Assembly (NCBI RefSeq): GCF_021513215.1
Contig: NZ_CP090975.1
Span: 675,501-739,500, forward strand
From: Suttonella sp. R2A3
GTDB taxonomy: Bacteria; Pseudomonadota; Gammaproteobacteria; Cardiobacteriales; Cardiobacteriaceae
Direction: 5' to 3'
DNA: 64,000 bases
Shown here piece after piece: positions 37,908 through 47,766 of the stretch. The notes under the pieces are model-generated. The model had not been told where the DNA came from. It did no database searches and worked only from the letters and a program-made list of their open reading frames with translations. Each line of letters starts with the position of its first letter. The first letter of the stretch is position 1. The translations under genes were made by a program, and so were the position numbers.

Positions 37908-37984
37908 GGCTACGTAGCTCAGCTGGTTAGAGCACATCACTCATAATGATGGGGTCCCCTGTTCGAATCAGGGCGTAGCCACCA
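37908..37984 (+). tRNA. tRNA-Met (CAT), elongator
   Basis: A 77-nucleotide cloverleaf with GGCTACG acceptor stem, GCTCAGCTGGTTAGAGC D-arm, CATCA-CTCATAA-TGATG anticodon arm with CAT at the anticodon, GTTCGAATC T-loop and encoded CCA. The body closely matches E. coli elongator tRNA-Met and differs from tRNA-Ile2 (CAT) in the acceptor stem. It is the expected substrate of TmcA encoded at 18636. Confidence 0.96.
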
Positions 37985-38067
37985 ATACCACATTTTTATA
38001 AAATAAGCTTGAATAAAGATAAGCATTGGTTTATTATCAATTGTGATCTAATAAAACGGTAACTTTT

Positions 38068-38688
38068 ATGATGCAAAGAAATGCCTCTAAGCGCCCTATT
38101 TCTTTTACCGATTTTGAACATGGCGATGATTGCCCGTGTTGCACACATCAACACCGACGTACATTTATTAAAACCTTAGCGGTTGCGAGCGCCGGGATTT
38201 TACTGCCCAGCGAATGGGTAAAAGCGGCTAGTAGCCGTGAGCGCCTGATCAAAATGCACAATCCGCACACTGGCGAAAATCTTCGTACCGTGTTTTGGAC
38301 GCCAGATTATGGCTACATTCAGCCATCAATGAATCAAATCAACACCTTTTTCCGCGATTTCCGTCAGAATAAAGTCGTACCCATCGATATTGATTTGTTA
38401 AATATCTTGCATTATGTGCAAAGCAACATCGGGCAAAGCCGCACGTTAGAATTACACAGCGGTTACCGTTCACCAGCGACCAATAATATGCTGGCAAGCC
38501 GCTCCAATAACGTTGGCAAAAAAAGCTATCATATGCGCGCACAAGCTGCTGATATTTCGGTCAAAGGCATCGGTTCCCGCGAACTAAAGAGCATCGCTAA
38601 ACGCCTTAACGCTGGCGGCATCGGTCTATACCGTGGATCAAGCTTTATCCACGTTGATAGCGGCCCTGTTCGCGAGTGGTACTATTAA
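38068..38688 (+). CDS. mepK: Tat-exported murein endopeptidase, MepK/YcbK-like
   Basis: A 206-residue periplasmic protein of the DUF882/M15-like peptidase group. A twin-arginine motif (RRTFIK) precedes a hydrophobic stretch, so export by Tat is likely. The SGYRSPATN, KSYHMRAQAADISV and SFIHVDSGPVREW segments hold the zinc-binding His/Asp/His residues seen in E. coli MepK, which cleaves peptidoglycan cross-links. A CPCC segment before the Tat motif is unusual. Start codon is an ATG pair; the first is listed. Confidence 0.85.
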   Translation: MMQRNASKRPISFTDFEHGDDCPCCTHQHRRTFIKTLAVASAGILLPSEWVKAASSRERLIKMHNPHTGENLRTVFWTPDYGYIQPSMNQINTFFRDFRQNKVVPIDIDLLNILHYVQSNIGQSRTLELHSGYRSPATNNMLASRSNNVGKKSYHMRAQAADISVKGIGSRELKSIAKRLNAGGIGLYRGSSFIHVDSGPVREWYY

Positions 38689-38860
38689 AAAATCCAGATC
38701 AAGCGCGATCTCGAATCAACGCCATCATTGAACGCAATAGTTGATGATGGCGTAAGTTTTATACTTGCAAGACAATAAAAAACCAGCAAAACGCTTTCTT
38801 TTTCTAAAAAAATCCGTACAATATCCCTCTTTTTTACACCGTTTCATTTACGAGGAACCT

Positions 38861-39115
38861 ATGTTAGCTATTCGTCTCGCCCGTGGTGGCTCCAAAAAAC
38901 GTCCATTTTATCATGTAGTTGCCACTGACAGCCGCAACGCTCGTGATGGTCGCTTTATCGAACGCCTGGGCTTTTTCAACCCAATCGCGCGCGGTCAGGA
39001 AGAAGAACTTCGCTTAGACATCGAGCGCATCGAATACTGGGTTAGCCAAGGTGGCAAACTTAGCGATCGCGTTAACAGCCTGATCAAACAATACAAAAAA
39101 GCACAAACCGCTTAA
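38861..39115 (+). CDS. rpsP: 30S ribosomal protein bS16
   Basis: The 84-residue product begins [20 protein letters not shown], the diagnostic bS16 start. An upstream in-frame ATG would add 32 residues, but ACGAGGAACCT immediately precedes the listed ATG and this gives the family length. It heads the rpsP-rimM-trmD-rplS group. Confidence 0.97.
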   Translation: MLAIRLARGGSKKRPFYHVVATDSRNARDGRFIERLGFFNPIARGQEEELRLDIERIEYWVSQGGKLSDRVNSLIKQYKKAQTA

Positions 39116-39130
39116 TTTTTTCATACCGCC

Positions 39131-39658
39131 ATGAATACCCCGCCCAATCTCATTGTGCTCGGGCGGATTGTCGGCGTGCATGGTGTCCGCGGCTGGGTCA
39201 AAGTCTATTCTGACTGTCGGCCGCGAGAAGCCATTTTTTCTTACGCGAACCTCTACGCACAGCGTGGCAATCAACCGCCAACAACCCTCAAGCTCGAATG
39301 TGGCAAAATGCAAGGCAAGGGCCTGATTGCCAAGTTTAGCGAGTGTAATGACCGTGATAGCGCTTATGCCTTACATGGCCTTACCCTGCTTGTCGATCGA
39401 GCTGACCTGCCCACAACTGCTGATAATGAATATTATTGGGCCGATCTTAAAGGCCTGGAAGTGGTTAATTTAGACAATCAGCCGCTTGGCACGGTAGCAG
39501 ATTTATTTGAAACCGGCGCTAACGATGTGATGGTGGTCAAAAACGCACACAACAAAGAGCAGCTCATCCCATTCGTTCAGCCTGATTATGTTCGTGAGAT
39601 TGATTTTTCATCATCCAGGATCATCGTTGACTGGTCAGATGATTGGTTAAGCGACTAA
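39131..39658 (+). CDS. rimM: 16S rRNA processing protein RimM
   Basis: A 175-residue 30S maturation factor. The LGRIVGVHGVRGWVKV start and the EYYWADLKGLEVVN linker to the PRC-barrel domain are both present. The end IIVDWSDDWLSD is typical. It stands between rpsP and trmD in the conserved operon. Confidence 0.95.
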   Translation: MNTPPNLIVLGRIVGVHGVRGWVKVYSDCRPREAIFSYANLYAQRGNQPPTTLKLECGKMQGKGLIAKFSECNDRDSAYALHGLTLLVDRADLPTTADNEYYWADLKGLEVVNLDNQPLGTVADLFETGANDVMVVKNAHNKEQLIPFVQPDYVREIDFSSSRIIVDWSDDWLSD

Positions 39659-39662
39659 TCTC

Positions 39663-40409
39663 ATGCAATTTGATCTTGTCTCCATTTTCCCGGAAATGAT
39701 CACCCAGTGGTTTGAGCAAGGGGTGGTCGGACGCGCTGTGGCCAAAGAGTTGATTACAATCAACACATGGAATCCACGCGAATACAGCGAAGACCGTCAC
39801 CAACGCGTTGATGATCGTCCTTTTGGTGGTGGTCCTGGGATGGTGATGCAATACGCACCATTGGCTGAAACCGCAAACGCGATTAATGCCAGCGAACCAA
39901 AGCCTTTTCATGTTTATCTCAGCCCTCAAGGTGAGCCTTTAACCCAAGCCTTAGCAGGTAAACTGGCTGAACAGCCGCGCTTAGCATTATGGTGTGGTCG
40001 TTATGAAGGCGTTGACCAGCGCTTTATTGATCAACATATTGATTTAGAAATCTCTATCGGCGATTTTGTCCTCTCCGGAGGCGAATTGGCAGCGGCCGTG
40101 CTCATCGATACGGTCAGCCGATTAATCCCTGGCGTGCTAGGAGATGCAAATTCTGCAGCTGAAGATTCGTTTCAACAAGCAATATTTGATCATCCGCACT
40201 ATACAAGACCGGAAATTGCTGGTAGAATCCCCGCCCCTGAAATCCTACTCAGTGGCAATCATGCGCACATTGCTAAATGGCGCCTGAAAGAAGCGCTGGG
40301 TCGAACATTTTTACAACGCCCCGATTTAATCACCCGGCTGGTGCTCACAACAGAGCAGGAAGCGTTGTTAGCTGAATTTTTGCAAGAATATCATATCGGA
40401 GAGCTGTGA
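39663..40409 (+). CDS. trmD: tRNA (guanine-37-N1)-methyltransferase TrmD
   Basis: A 248-residue SPOUT methyltransferase that modifies G37. The [13 protein letters not shown] segment, the trefoil-knot motif [31 protein letters not shown] and the [15 protein letters not shown] segment are present. Its stop overlaps the rplS start (TGATG). Confidence 0.97.
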   Translation: MQFDLVSIFPEMITQWFEQGVVGRAVAKELITINTWNPREYSEDRHQRVDDRPFGGGPGMVMQYAPLAETANAINASEPKPFHVYLSPQGEPLTQALAGKLAEQPRLALWCGRYEGVDQRFIDQHIDLEISIGDFVLSGGELAAAVLIDTVSRLIPGVLGDANSAAEDSFQQAIFDHPHYTRPEIAGRIPAPEILLSGNHAHIAKWRLKEALGRTFLQRPDLITRLVLTTEQEALLAEFLQEYHIGEL

Positions 40410-40771
40410 TGAGCAACATCATTGATACATTAGAACAAGAGCAGTTCAAGAGCGATCTGCCTGAATTTAACCCTGGCGACACGGTTGTTGTGCAGGTTAA
40501 AGTTCGTGAAGGTAACCGTGAGCGTCTACAGGCGTTTGAAGGCGTCTGCATCGCGAAACGCAACCGTGGCATCGGTTCATCATTTACCGTGCGTAAAATC
40601 TCACACGGTGAAGGTGTTGAGCGTGTATTCCAAACCCACAGCCCGTTAGTTGACTCTATTACAGTCAAGCGTCGTGGCGATGTTCGTCGTGCTAAGTTGT
40701 ACTACTTACGTGGCTTGGAAGGTAAAGCAGCGCGTATTAAAGAGAAGCTGGCTAGCAAAAAGCCTGCCTAA
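40409..40771 (+). CDS. rplS: 50S ribosomal protein bL19
   Basis: The 120-residue product has the [33 protein letters not shown] and [13 protein letters not shown] segments of bL19. A GTG three bases upstream is also in frame. The ATG at 40409 overlaps the trmD stop and has a GGAGAG site. Confidence 0.97.
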   Translation: MSNIIDTLEQEQFKSDLPEFNPGDTVVVQVKVREGNRERLQAFEGVCIAKRNRGIGSSFTVRKISHGEGVERVFQTHSPLVDSITVKRRGDVRRAKLYYLRGLEGKAARIKEKLASKKPA

Positions 40772-40775
40772 GCGC

Positions 40776-41615
40776 ATGTTAACATCTCGCGATCAGCAAC
40801 TGGTTGCGCAACTCACCGCGCTGTGTCATGAAACCAGCGCGGTGATTTTGTCTTATTACCGTGATCAGTCCACGCTGAACATCACTCAGAAAGACAATAA
40901 CACCCCGCTTACTGAAGCCGACCTTGCCGCACATGATGCCTTACTCAATGGCTTACCCAAGATTCTTAAGCTACCGATTATCAGTGAAGAATCCAGCCCA
41001 GAAGTGCATCAGCAGCGCCATAGCGACTATTGGTTGATTGACCCGATTGATGGCACACGAGAATTCATCGAACACACCGATGAATTCTGTATCGCTATCG
41101 CGCGCATCGAGAACCACCGCCCTACGCTAGCCTATATCTACGCACCAACCACTGGTAAGTATTGGTTTGCGCTGCACGGCAAAGGCACTTATAAGGGTGA
41201 TAGCACTTCACCTGAAGTCAAACGTCTTTACGGGCGCAGCATTGCAGACCCGGCTACGATTATTACCGCACGCATCAAGCTTTCTAGGCGTATGAATGGT
41301 TATCTGCGCAATCTTTTTGGCGACTATACCCGCACCACGCGTGGCAGCGCCTTGAAGTTTTGTGTGATCGCTGAAGGTGGTGCGGATATTTATCCAAAGC
41401 TGTCTTATACGACCAGCGAATGGGATATTGCCGCCGGCGATTTACTTTTGTCCGAAACCGGCGGTGGCATCGTTTTATTTGACAACACTGTCCCGCGCTA
41501 CGGCTGTAAGGATGACACACTTAACCCCCCTTTTCTCGCCTATGGTGGTGGCATCAGCGAAACACAAATAGCTGAGTATTGCCGGATCATGCGCGAAGTC
41601 CTTACGCAAAACTAA
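40776..41615 (+). CDS. cysQ: 3'(2'),5'-bisphosphate nucleotidase CysQ
   Basis: A 279-residue lithium-sensitive phosphatase of the inositol-phosphatase fold that removes the 3'-phosphate from PAP. Metal sites are in PIISEESSPE and the WLIDPIDGTREFIEHTDEFC motif, with the third acidic residue near TSEWDIAAGDLLLSETGG. The ATG lies four bases after the rplS stop, so it is probably co-transcribed. It is a second member of the same fold family as the gene at 16116, with different surroundings. Confidence 0.9.
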   Translation: MLTSRDQQLVAQLTALCHETSAVILSYYRDQSTLNITQKDNNTPLTEADLAAHDALLNGLPKILKLPIISEESSPEVHQQRHSDYWLIDPIDGTREFIEHTDEFCIAIARIENHRPTLAYIYAPTTGKYWFALHGKGTYKGDSTSPEVKRLYGRSIADPATIITARIKLSRRMNGYLRNLFGDYTRTTRGSALKFCVIAEGGADIYPKLSYTTSEWDIAAGDLLLSETGGGIVLFDNTVPRYGCKDDTLNPPFLAYGGGISETQIAEYCRIMREVLTQN

Positions 41616-41674
41616 TCGCTTGCGCTGGCACACGATCATACTGATAATGGTTCTATCTGTCAGACGAGGTCATC

Positions 41675-42223
41675 ATGCACGAATTTAAATGCCCAAACGA
41701 TAGCGAAATCCTCATGGCGCTGTTGATGCAGCCTGAATACGCCAATTTTGGTGGCAATATCCACGGCGGCTATTTACTCTCACTCATGGACCAAGCAGCG
41801 TATGCTTGTGCCAGTAAACACGCTCAGGCTTATTGTGTAACCGCTTCGGTCAATACGGTTAATTTTCGCACCCCGATTCATGTCGGCGATCTCATCTCTA
41901 TCAAAGCCCGTGTGAACTACACAGGCGCCACTTCAATGGTGATCGGACTGCGTGTTGAGGCGGAAAACCTCATTCAAGGCACGGTACGCCACAGTAACTC
42001 GAGCTACTTTACGATGGTCGCAAAAGATAATGACGGCCATCCACAACGCGTCCCTGGCCTGATTTTGCGTAATAATGAAGACGTGCGCCGCTTTGTTCGT
42101 TCGCACGAACGTCGCGAGGAAAGAAGAAGTAGTGAACAACGCTTCAATGATCGTCAGTTTAGTGTTAACGACGATATTTTAGATTGGTTAAACAGACAAA
42201 ATGCACAATTAAAGCTCGATTAA
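41675..42223 (+). CDS. Acyl-CoA thioesterase, hotdog fold (YciA/BFIT type)
   Basis: A 182-residue hotdog enzyme that hydrolyses acyl-CoA. The NFGGNIHGGYLLSLMDQAAYACA segment contains the catalytic Asp on the central helix. The TASVNTVNFRTPIHVGD segment is the expected second strand block. The C-terminal 50 residues are charged (ERREERRSSEQRF) and of unknown role. A GACGAGGT site precedes the ATG. It ends at a bidirectional terminator. Confidence 0.85.
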   Translation: MHEFKCPNDSEILMALLMQPEYANFGGNIHGGYLLSLMDQAAYACASKHAQAYCVTASVNTVNFRTPIHVGDLISIKARVNYTGATSMVIGLRVEAENLIQGTVRHSNSSYFTMVAKDNDGHPQRVPGLILRNNEDVRRFVRSHERREERRSSEQRFNDRQFSVNDDILDWLNRQNAQLKLD

Positions 42224-42254
42224 GCAGTTAATACGGTGTTTAAATCGTGTAGAC

Positions 42255-42287
42255 ATTAAAAAACCAGCATGACGCTGGTTTTTTAAT
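42255..42287. terminator. Bidirectional intrinsic terminator
   Basis: ATTAAAAAACCAGC and GCTGGTTTTTTAAT form a perfect 14-bp stem around a 5-base loop, with T-runs on both strands. It separates the convergent thioesterase and lipoprotein genes. Confidence 0.92.
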
Positions 42288-42310
42288 GAACGAAAGAGGT
42301 GTGCTCTTAA

Positions 42311-42619
42311 TTATTGAGCATTCTGCAACTCTTTCATTTCTTCCATCATTCCTTTCATTTTTTCCATTTCTGCTTGAGCGCTAACACACTCTTGTTCCGC
42401 TTTTTTGCGATCATCATCGCTCATATTTTTCCATTCTTCGCGCGCTTTTTCCATATCCGCATCCAGCTGTTTCAGCATGTCTTTAGCCTCTGGCATATCT
42501 CCTGCCATTTCTTTGACCGAATCAGCGAGATCCGTACACGCCTTAGGCAACTCATCATTACTGCCACACGCTGCTAAACCCAATACCGCAGCCATACTCA
42601 AAGCCATCCATTTTTTCAT
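42311..42619 (-). CDS. Small lipoprotein
   Basis: A 102-residue predicted lipoprotein. The signal peptide MKKWMALSMAAVLGLAAC ends in a LAAC lipobox, so the cysteine at 18 would be lipidated. The mature part is very acidic with many Met and Lys, a second cysteine pair likely forming a disulfide (C33 and a later CVSAQ cysteine), and long helices. I do not recognise a firm family; it resembles small DUF5339-type lipoproteins of Pasteurellaceae. No function is claimed. Confidence 0.7.
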   Translation of the reverse strand: MKKWMALSMAAVLGLAACGSNDELPKACTDLADSVKEMAGDMPEAKDMLKQLDADMEKAREEWKNMSDDDRKKAEQECVSAQAEMEKMKGMMEEMKELQNAQ

Positions 42620-42686
42620 CGTGCTATCCTTTCATTGTGTTAACCAGTGTTTACCTTAGCATTATTTGCCCTATTCGGGAATTTTT

Positions 42687-43316
42687 TTAACGATTTTGCG
42701 TCAAAAAATGCCCCAACATCACCTTAGCACCTTCGGTAGCAAACGACTCTGGATGAAATTGCACCCCTTGCATCGGATAGTCGCGATGACGCAGGCCCAT
42801 AATCGAACTATTTCCACGGGCAGCCGCAGCAAAGCCTTGTTCACCATCGCCCACAACCGCAGTAATTTCCAGGCAATCCGGTAACGGTCGTGCGGCGCAT
42901 AATGAGTGATAACGCATAATCTCCACCCCTTGCGGCAAGCCTTGAAACACCCCCTCGCCATTATGCACAATCGCTGAAGTCTTGCCGTGCATGGGGCGCT
43001 CATCGCGCACAATCTGTCCACCATAAACATGCACCATACCCTGCATGCCCAAACACACCCCAAGCATCGGAATCGTTGGCGCAAATTCACGGATGACTGA
43101 AGCGCAAATGCCAAAATACGCTGGATCATCGGGCGAACCCGGCCCCGGAGAAATCACAATCCGATCGGGCGCAAGCGAGGCCACATCATCTAAACTCAGC
43201 GCGTCATTACGTCGCACCAAGACCTCTCCACCGCCCTGTTCTTCAAGCAGTTCACCAATATACTGGTAGAGGTTAAACACAAAAGAATCATAGTTATCGA
43301 TCAATAGCACCTTCAT
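42687..43316 (-). CDS. trpG: Anthranilate synthase glutaminase subunit
   Basis: A 209-residue class I glutamine amidotransferase. The GPGSPDDP loop, the nucleophile in GVCLGMQG and the catalytic HPES are present. It supplies ammonia to the partner TrpE encoded just upstream, whose stop it overlaps by one base (TAATG). A dual PabA role is common for such subunits and cannot be excluded. It ends the trpR-trpE-trpG group. Confidence 0.9.
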   Translation of the reverse strand: MKVLLIDNYDSFVFNLYQYIGELLEEQGGGEVLVRRNDALSLDDVASLAPDRIVISPGPGSPDDPAYFGICASVIREFAPTIPMLGVCLGMQGMVHVYGGQIVRDERPMHGKTSAIVHNGEGVFQGLPQGVEIMRYHSLCAARPLPDCLEITAVVGDGEQGFAAAARGNSSIMGLRHRDYPMQGVQFHPESFATEGAKVMLGHFLTQNR

Positions 43317-44716
43317 TATTCGCCCTCCGCTACCCTAAATTCATCGAGTACGCGTCGCATCGCCATCAGTTTACGCTCGATTTCTAAGTATTCATCGGCC
43401 GCGTTGGAGTCATAGACATTACCGCCACAGGTCTGCGCGTAGGCAGTGTCACCACTGATAAACACACTGCGAATCGGAATCGCAAAAATACAATCGCCAT
43501 TAAACGAAAACTGCCCAACCGCGCCACCATACGGTCCTCGTCCATCAGGTTCTAAACGGTTGATGATTTTCATCGCCTCAACCTTTGGTGCGCCAGACAA
43601 TGTCCCAGCCGGAAAATTCGCCGCTAAGGCGCTAAACATATCTTCATCGCTGGCCAAAATACCAACGATTTCTGATGAAATATGCTGGACATGTGAAAAG
43701 CGTTTGATGTCCATTAAATTACGCACTTTAACTGTGCCGAATCGCGCGACGCGCCCAATATCGTTACGGTGTAAATCGACCAGCATATTGTGCTCGGCAA
43801 TCTCTTTTGGGTCATTGAGTAAGGCACGAGCGAGCTGGCGGTCTTCTTCTTCGGTCTCACCTCGTTTGGCTGTGCCCGCCAATGGAAACGTTTCTAACTC
43901 ACCCTGACGCAAACGCAAAAGCAACTCCGGGGAAGCACCAATAATATGCTGATTAGCAAATTTAACGTAAAACATATGCGGCGATGGGTTCACTTCGCGC
44001 AAGCGGGCATAAATTGGCACTTTGTTGCCGGAAATTTGGTAATGCGATTTAAAGCCCACTTCGCACTGAAACACGAACCCCGCTTTAATGTCTTCTTTGA
44101 CTTCATCAACCGCAAGCGCATGTTGCTCACGACTCATGCCATCGCCCAAATAACGGACTTCTGGCGGCCTATATTCTGGCATGGGCGCAGCAAGCAAGGC
44201 TTCAATCAGCTCAATCCGGCTGTCGTGATAATAAAAATAAAATAGCTCTCCGGTCATCTTGTCGTAGGTCAGCCCATCTAAATAAAGGCCAAACTTAAAC
44301 GCTTGGAAATGCTCGCTCGCTTTCGCCCCTACGCTCGGTTCAAAAAAGTTAATCGCATCATAACCAATATAACCAAATAAACCGCCACTATGTTGTCTCG
44401 CAATCACATGATTGGGCGTCATCTCACGCAACAGCTGATAAGGATTGTCACACGAATAATCATGACGCGTCCCACTATCACGCTCAATAATCGACAGCGT
44501 ATGTGGATTATCAGCGAATACCACCGCCGCTGGGTCGAAACCGATCCCATGGTAGCGCGACATATGGCTTTCGCGACCTAGCGATTCTTGCAAAAAACAG
44601 GTATCAAAACGTGCTTCCACACGACAGAATAGCGAGAAAAAGTCGATATCCTGGCTGATTTTAACCAGTTTAGGCTTAGCAGGAATATTGAATAAGTCTG
44701 GGCGATTGGTCATCAT
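43316..44716 (-). CDS. trpE: Anthranilate synthase component I
   Basis: A 466-residue chorismate-using enzyme. The AGTAKRG motif carries Ala where aminodeoxychorismate synthase PabB has a Lys, which favours TrpE. The N-terminal CFLQESLGRESHMSRY segment resembles the tryptophan feedback site (LLES). The LVDLHRNDIGRV, FPAGTLSGAPKVEAM and GGAVGQFSF motifs form the chorismate site. The start overlaps trpR by four bases. At 466 residues it is shorter than E. coli TrpE (520). Confidence 0.88.
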   Translation of the reverse strand: MMTNRPDLFNIPAKPKLVKISQDIDFFSLFCRVEARFDTCFLQESLGRESHMSRYHGIGFDPAAVVFADNPHTLSIIERDSGTRHDYSCDNPYQLLREMTPNHVIARQHSGGLFGYIGYDAINFFEPSVGAKASEHFQAFKFGLYLDGLTYDKMTGELFYFYYHDSRIELIEALLAAPMPEYRPPEVRYLGDGMSREQHALAVDEVKEDIKAGFVFQCEVGFKSHYQISGNKVPIYARLREVNPSPHMFYVKFANQHIIGASPELLLRLRQGELETFPLAGTAKRGETEEEDRQLARALLNDPKEIAEHNMLVDLHRNDIGRVARFGTVKVRNLMDIKRFSHVQHISSEIVGILASDEDMFSALAANFPAGTLSGAPKVEAMKIINRLEPDGRGPYGGAVGQFSFNGDCIFAIPIRSVFISGDTAYAQTCGGNVYDSNAADEYLEIERKLMAMRRVLDEFRVAEGE

Positions 44717-44997
44717 AGGTTATCCAAAGACAATTGTTTTAACTGGGGCAGGCGTTGCTCTAGTTGATACTGTTGGTAGGCACGCGCGCCACGAGAAACG
44801 GTAGCAACCCCAACGCCTAAACGATCCGCGATATCGCGCTGAGTATGGCCTTGTGCGAGCATCACAAAAATGCGTAAACGGTTCATCAGCTCGCGCCATT
44901 CCGTATCGGTGAGAAAAATAGCAAATAGTTGTTGTGTCGCTAATAAGCTATCTGCATCGTGAAATAACTCAAGCAACGCACGTTCGGTTTCATTCAT
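44713..44997 (-). CDS. trpR: Trp operon repressor TrpR
   Basis: A 94-residue all-helical repressor that binds DNA when loaded with tryptophan. The RLRIFVMLAQGHTQRDIADRLGVGVATVSRGARAYQ segment aligns with the E. coli TrpR helix-turn-helix (QRELKNELGAGIATITRGS). The ATG has an AGGAACCTC-type upstream region on the minus strand. It heads trpR-trpE-trpG and has a trp operator directly upstream, so autoregulation is likely. Confidence 0.9.
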   Translation of the reverse strand: MNETERALLELFHDADSLLATQQLFAIFLTDTEWRELMNRLRIFVMLAQGHTQRDIADRLGVGVATVSRGARAYQQYQLEQRLPQLKQLSLDNL

Positions 44998-45018
44998 TTG
45001 AGGTTCCTGTTTCAGTAA

Positions 45019-45032
45019 ACTAGTACACTAGA
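45019..45032. promoter_or_regulatory. Trp repressor operator
   Basis: ACTAGTACACTAGA contains two CTAG half-sites separated by four bases, the spacing of the E. coli trp operator (CTAG-TTAA-CTAG). It ends 22 bp upstream of the trpR start codon. A further lone CTAG half-site occurs at 45061. Confidence 0.75.
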
Positions 45033-45191
45033 ATAACAAAGTTTCTCAATAATAAATAGACTAGTTCGATAATTTTTTCTAAGAAAAATCTCATCAACTC
45101 AAGTGCGATATAACAGATGGCTTAACCAGCAAAATGGTGCTTATGATTGTTCATATATACTCGGATTTTTATACATTATTTATTCTATTTT

Positions 45192-45200
45192 TGATATAAT
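45192..45200 (+). promoter_or_regulatory. Extended -10 promoter element for frdABCD
   Basis: TGATATAAT matches the extended -10 consensus (TGnTATAAT) and ends 29 bp before the frdA ATG. No good -35 is visible at 17 bp, as expected for an activator-dependent or extended -10 promoter. Confidence 0.6.
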
Positions 45201-45229
45201 CATCGAAAACTACAACACTGAGGCAAAAT

Positions 45230-46996
45230 ATGGATATCATCCAAACAGATGTCGCGATTATCGGCGGCGGCGGTGCCGGTTTACGCGCAGCGATTGAGAT
45301 TGCGCGCGGCGCCAGTCACAAAACCGTGACCCTTATTTCCAAAGTTTATCCAATGCGCAGCCATACAGTGGCCGCAGAGGGCGGTTCTGCAGGCGTGGTG
45401 CGCGATGATGATTCCCTCGATAATCATTTCAACGACACGGTTTCTGGTGGTGATTGGTTGTGTGAGCAGGATGTGGTGCAGTATTTCGTCGAACACGCCA
45501 CTGAAGAAATGATCCAGATGGAGCATTGGGGTTGCCCTTGGTCACGCCTGCCTAATGGCCGCGCAAACGTGCGCCGCTTTGGTGGGATGAAAATTCCACG
45601 CACCTGGTTTGCCGCAGACAAAACCGGCTTTCATATGCTGCACACCTTATTCCAAACCTCAATGCAGTTTGACAATATTAAGCGACTCGATGAGCATTTT
45701 GCGCTCGATTTAATCGTTGCTGATGAGGCGGTTGAAGGCGTGCTGTGCTATGACGTGCAAAATGGGGTTAAACGCGCTGTGCAAGCAAAAAGCGTGATCA
45801 TCGCTACTGGCGGCGCAGGTCGTGTCTATGCCTTTAATACCAACGGTGGCATTGTCACTGGGGATGGGATGGCGCTGGCGTATCGCCATGGTGTCCCCTT
45901 ACGTGACATGGAATTTGTTCAATACCACCCCACCGGCCTGCCTGGATCGGGCATTTTGATGACCGAAGGTTGTCGTGGTGAAGGCGGTATTCTGACCAAT
46001 AAAGACGGCTACCGTTATCTACAAGACTACGGTTTAGGGCCTGAAACGCCGGTCGGTGAACCGAAAAATAAATATATGGAATTAGGCCCTCGCGACCGAC
46101 TCTCGCAAGCGTTTTACCATGAATGGAAAAAAGGCCGCACGATTGAAACCTCCCGCGGCGATGTAGTGAATCTTGACCTGCGCCATTTAGGTAAAACCTA
46201 TTTAGAAGAACGCCTGCCATTTATTTGCTCTTTGTCGAAAAAATTTGTTGGCGTCGATCCAGTGCTTGAGCCGATTCCTGTGCGCCCTACCGCTCACTAC
46301 ACGATGGGCGGCATCGAAACCGATCAACGTTGCGCCACACGCATTAGCGGCTTATACGCTGTGGGTGAATGCTCTTCAGTGGGTTTGCACGGCGCGAACC
46401 GTCTTGGTTCAAACTCACTAGCTGAGCTGTGTGTGTTTGGCAAAGTGGCTGGCGAAGAAGCGCTAAAACACGCCTCCGGTCGTGATTTCAACATGAGTAA
46501 AGAGCAGTTTACACGCCTAGCTGAAACAGCCTTCACCCCACACGGCGAATTACTCAACCGCAGTAATGGCACCGAAAAACCTTCTGACATCCGCAACGCC
46601 TTAGGCGAGATGATGGAGAAAGATGTCGGCATTTATCGTAGTGCGGAAAACAGCGAAGACGCGATTAAAGCCATTGGCGAGCTAAAAACCCGTTATCAAA
46701 ATGTGCGGGTTACCGATCACAGCGATATCTTTAACACCGATTGGCTAACCACCATCGAATTAGGCTATTTACTAGATGTCGCTGAAACGATGATTTACAG
46801 CGCCGCAAAGCGCACTGAATCACGCGGCTCACATCAGCGCCTTGATTATCCTGAACGTAACGACGAGCAGTTCCTCAAACATTCTTTGGCGTTTTATCAA
46901 GGCAATGACGCACCGAGCATCGTCTATAGCGATGTATTGATTACTAAATCCCAACCAGCACAACGTGTCTATGGCGCGGCTGGGGATAAAAAATAA
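45230..46996 (+). CDS. frdA: Fumarate reductase flavoprotein subunit
   Basis: The 588-residue catalytic subunit reduces fumarate to succinate with covalently bound FAD. The [14 protein letters not shown] motif, the flavin-linked [13 protein letters not shown] histidine, the [21 protein letters not shown] and the [10 protein letters not shown] active-site segments are present. Subunit order A-B-C-D with two short membrane anchors identifies the quinol:fumarate reductase form rather than sdhCDAB. It supports anaerobic respiration. Confidence 0.93.
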   Translation: MDIIQTDVAIIGGGGAGLRAAIEIARGASHKTVTLISKVYPMRSHTVAAEGGSAGVVRDDDSLDNHFNDTVSGGDWLCEQDVVQYFVEHATEEMIQMEHWGCPWSRLPNGRANVRRFGGMKIPRTWFAADKTGFHMLHTLFQTSMQFDNIKRLDEHFALDLIVADEAVEGVLCYDVQNGVKRAVQAKSVIIATGGAGRVYAFNTNGGIVTGDGMALAYRHGVPLRDMEFVQYHPTGLPGSGILMTEGCRGEGGILTNKDGYRYLQDYGLGPETPVGEPKNKYMELGPRDRLSQAFYHEWKKGRTIETSRGDVVNLDLRHLGKTYLEERLPFICSLSKKFVGVDPVLEPIPVRPTAHYTMGGIETDQRCATRISGLYAVGECSSVGLHGANRLGSNSLAELCVFGKVAGEEALKHASGRDFNMSKEQFTRLAETAFTPHGELLNRSNGTEKPSDIRNALGEMMEKDVGIYRSAENSEDAIKAIGELKTRYQNVRVTDHSDIFNTDWLTTIELGYLLDVAETMIYSAAKRTESRGSHQRLDYPERNDEQFLKHSLAFYQGNDAPSIVYSDVLITKSQPAQRVYGAAGDKK

Positions 46997-47010
46997 GAGG
47001 GCCTATCATC

Positions 47011-47766
47011 ATGAGCAATACGATTACACTTGAGGTCATGCGCTATCGACCTGATCAGGACGATACCCCATGGGCGCAAACCTTTGATATCGAATGGACC
47101 CAGGATATGTCAATTCTCGATGCCCTTGGGATCATTAAAGACGATTTTGCACCAGAATTAGCGTATCGCTGGTCGTGCCGCATGGAAGTGTGTGGTTCCT
47201 GCGGTATGGTGGTCAATGGCGTACCCAAACTGGCGTGTTCCACTTTTGTGCGTGACTATGCGGACGAAGGCAAAATCACCATTGCACCGCTCGATCAAAT
47301 GCCGGTAGAAAAAGATCTGGTGGTTGATGTGAATCCTTTTGTGGAAAAACTCGCCTCCGTAACCCCCTATATCGTGCCGAAAAAAGCACGCAGCATTACC
47401 GAGAAAGAATATAAACAAACGCCCAAGCAACTCGCTAAATTCAAGCAATATACGATGTGTATTAATTGCATGCTGTGTTATCAAGCTTGCCCGCAAATCG
47501 GCATCAATGCAGATTTTTTAGGCCCGGCAGCAATTTCTTTAGCACACCGTTATAACCTTGATAACCGTGATGCTGGCAGTAAAGAACGCTTCAAAACGCT
47601 GAACAAAGAAGATGGTGTGTGGCCGTGCACCTTCGTCGGCTACTGCTCTGAAGTCTGCCCGAAACACGTTGACCCAGCCGGCGCTATTCAGCAGGCTAAA
47701 GCACAAGGTGTTCCATATTGGGCGCTGTCATGGTTCAGTAAAGAAAGTGAGGAGAGCGCATCATGA
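47011..47766 (+). CDS. frdB: Fumarate reductase iron-sulfur subunit
   Basis: The 251-residue subunit carries the [2Fe-2S] site ([21 protein letters not shown]), the [4Fe-4S] [12 protein letters not shown] motif and a final [17 protein letters not shown] cluster. It passes electrons from menaquinol at FrdCD to FrdA. Its stop is followed by frdC with a four-base overlap. Confidence 0.95.
   Translation: MSNTITLEVMRYRPDQDDTPWAQTFDIEWTQDMSILDALGIIKDDFAPELAYRWSCRMEVCGSCGMVVNGVPKLACSTFVRDYADEGKITIAPLDQMPVEKDLVVDVNPFVEKLASVTPYIVPKKARSITEKEYKQTPKQLAKFKQYTMCINCMLCYQACPQIGINADFLGPAAISLAHRYNLDNRDAGSKERFKTLNKEDGVWPCTFVGYCSEVCPKHVDPAGAIQQAKAQGVPYWALSWFSKESEESAS

Noticed and set aside
37908-37984. tRNA-Ile2 with CAT anticodon
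   Set aside because: The acceptor stem and arms match elongator tRNA-Met, not the tRNA-Ile2 body.
43316-44716. PabB instead of TrpE
   Set aside because: The AGT motif has Ala in place of the PabB lysine and the gene is linked to trpR.
45143-45200. FNR box upstream of frdA
   Set aside because: TTGATATAATCATC has a good left half but the wrong spacing for TTGAT-N4-ATCAA; too weak to list.
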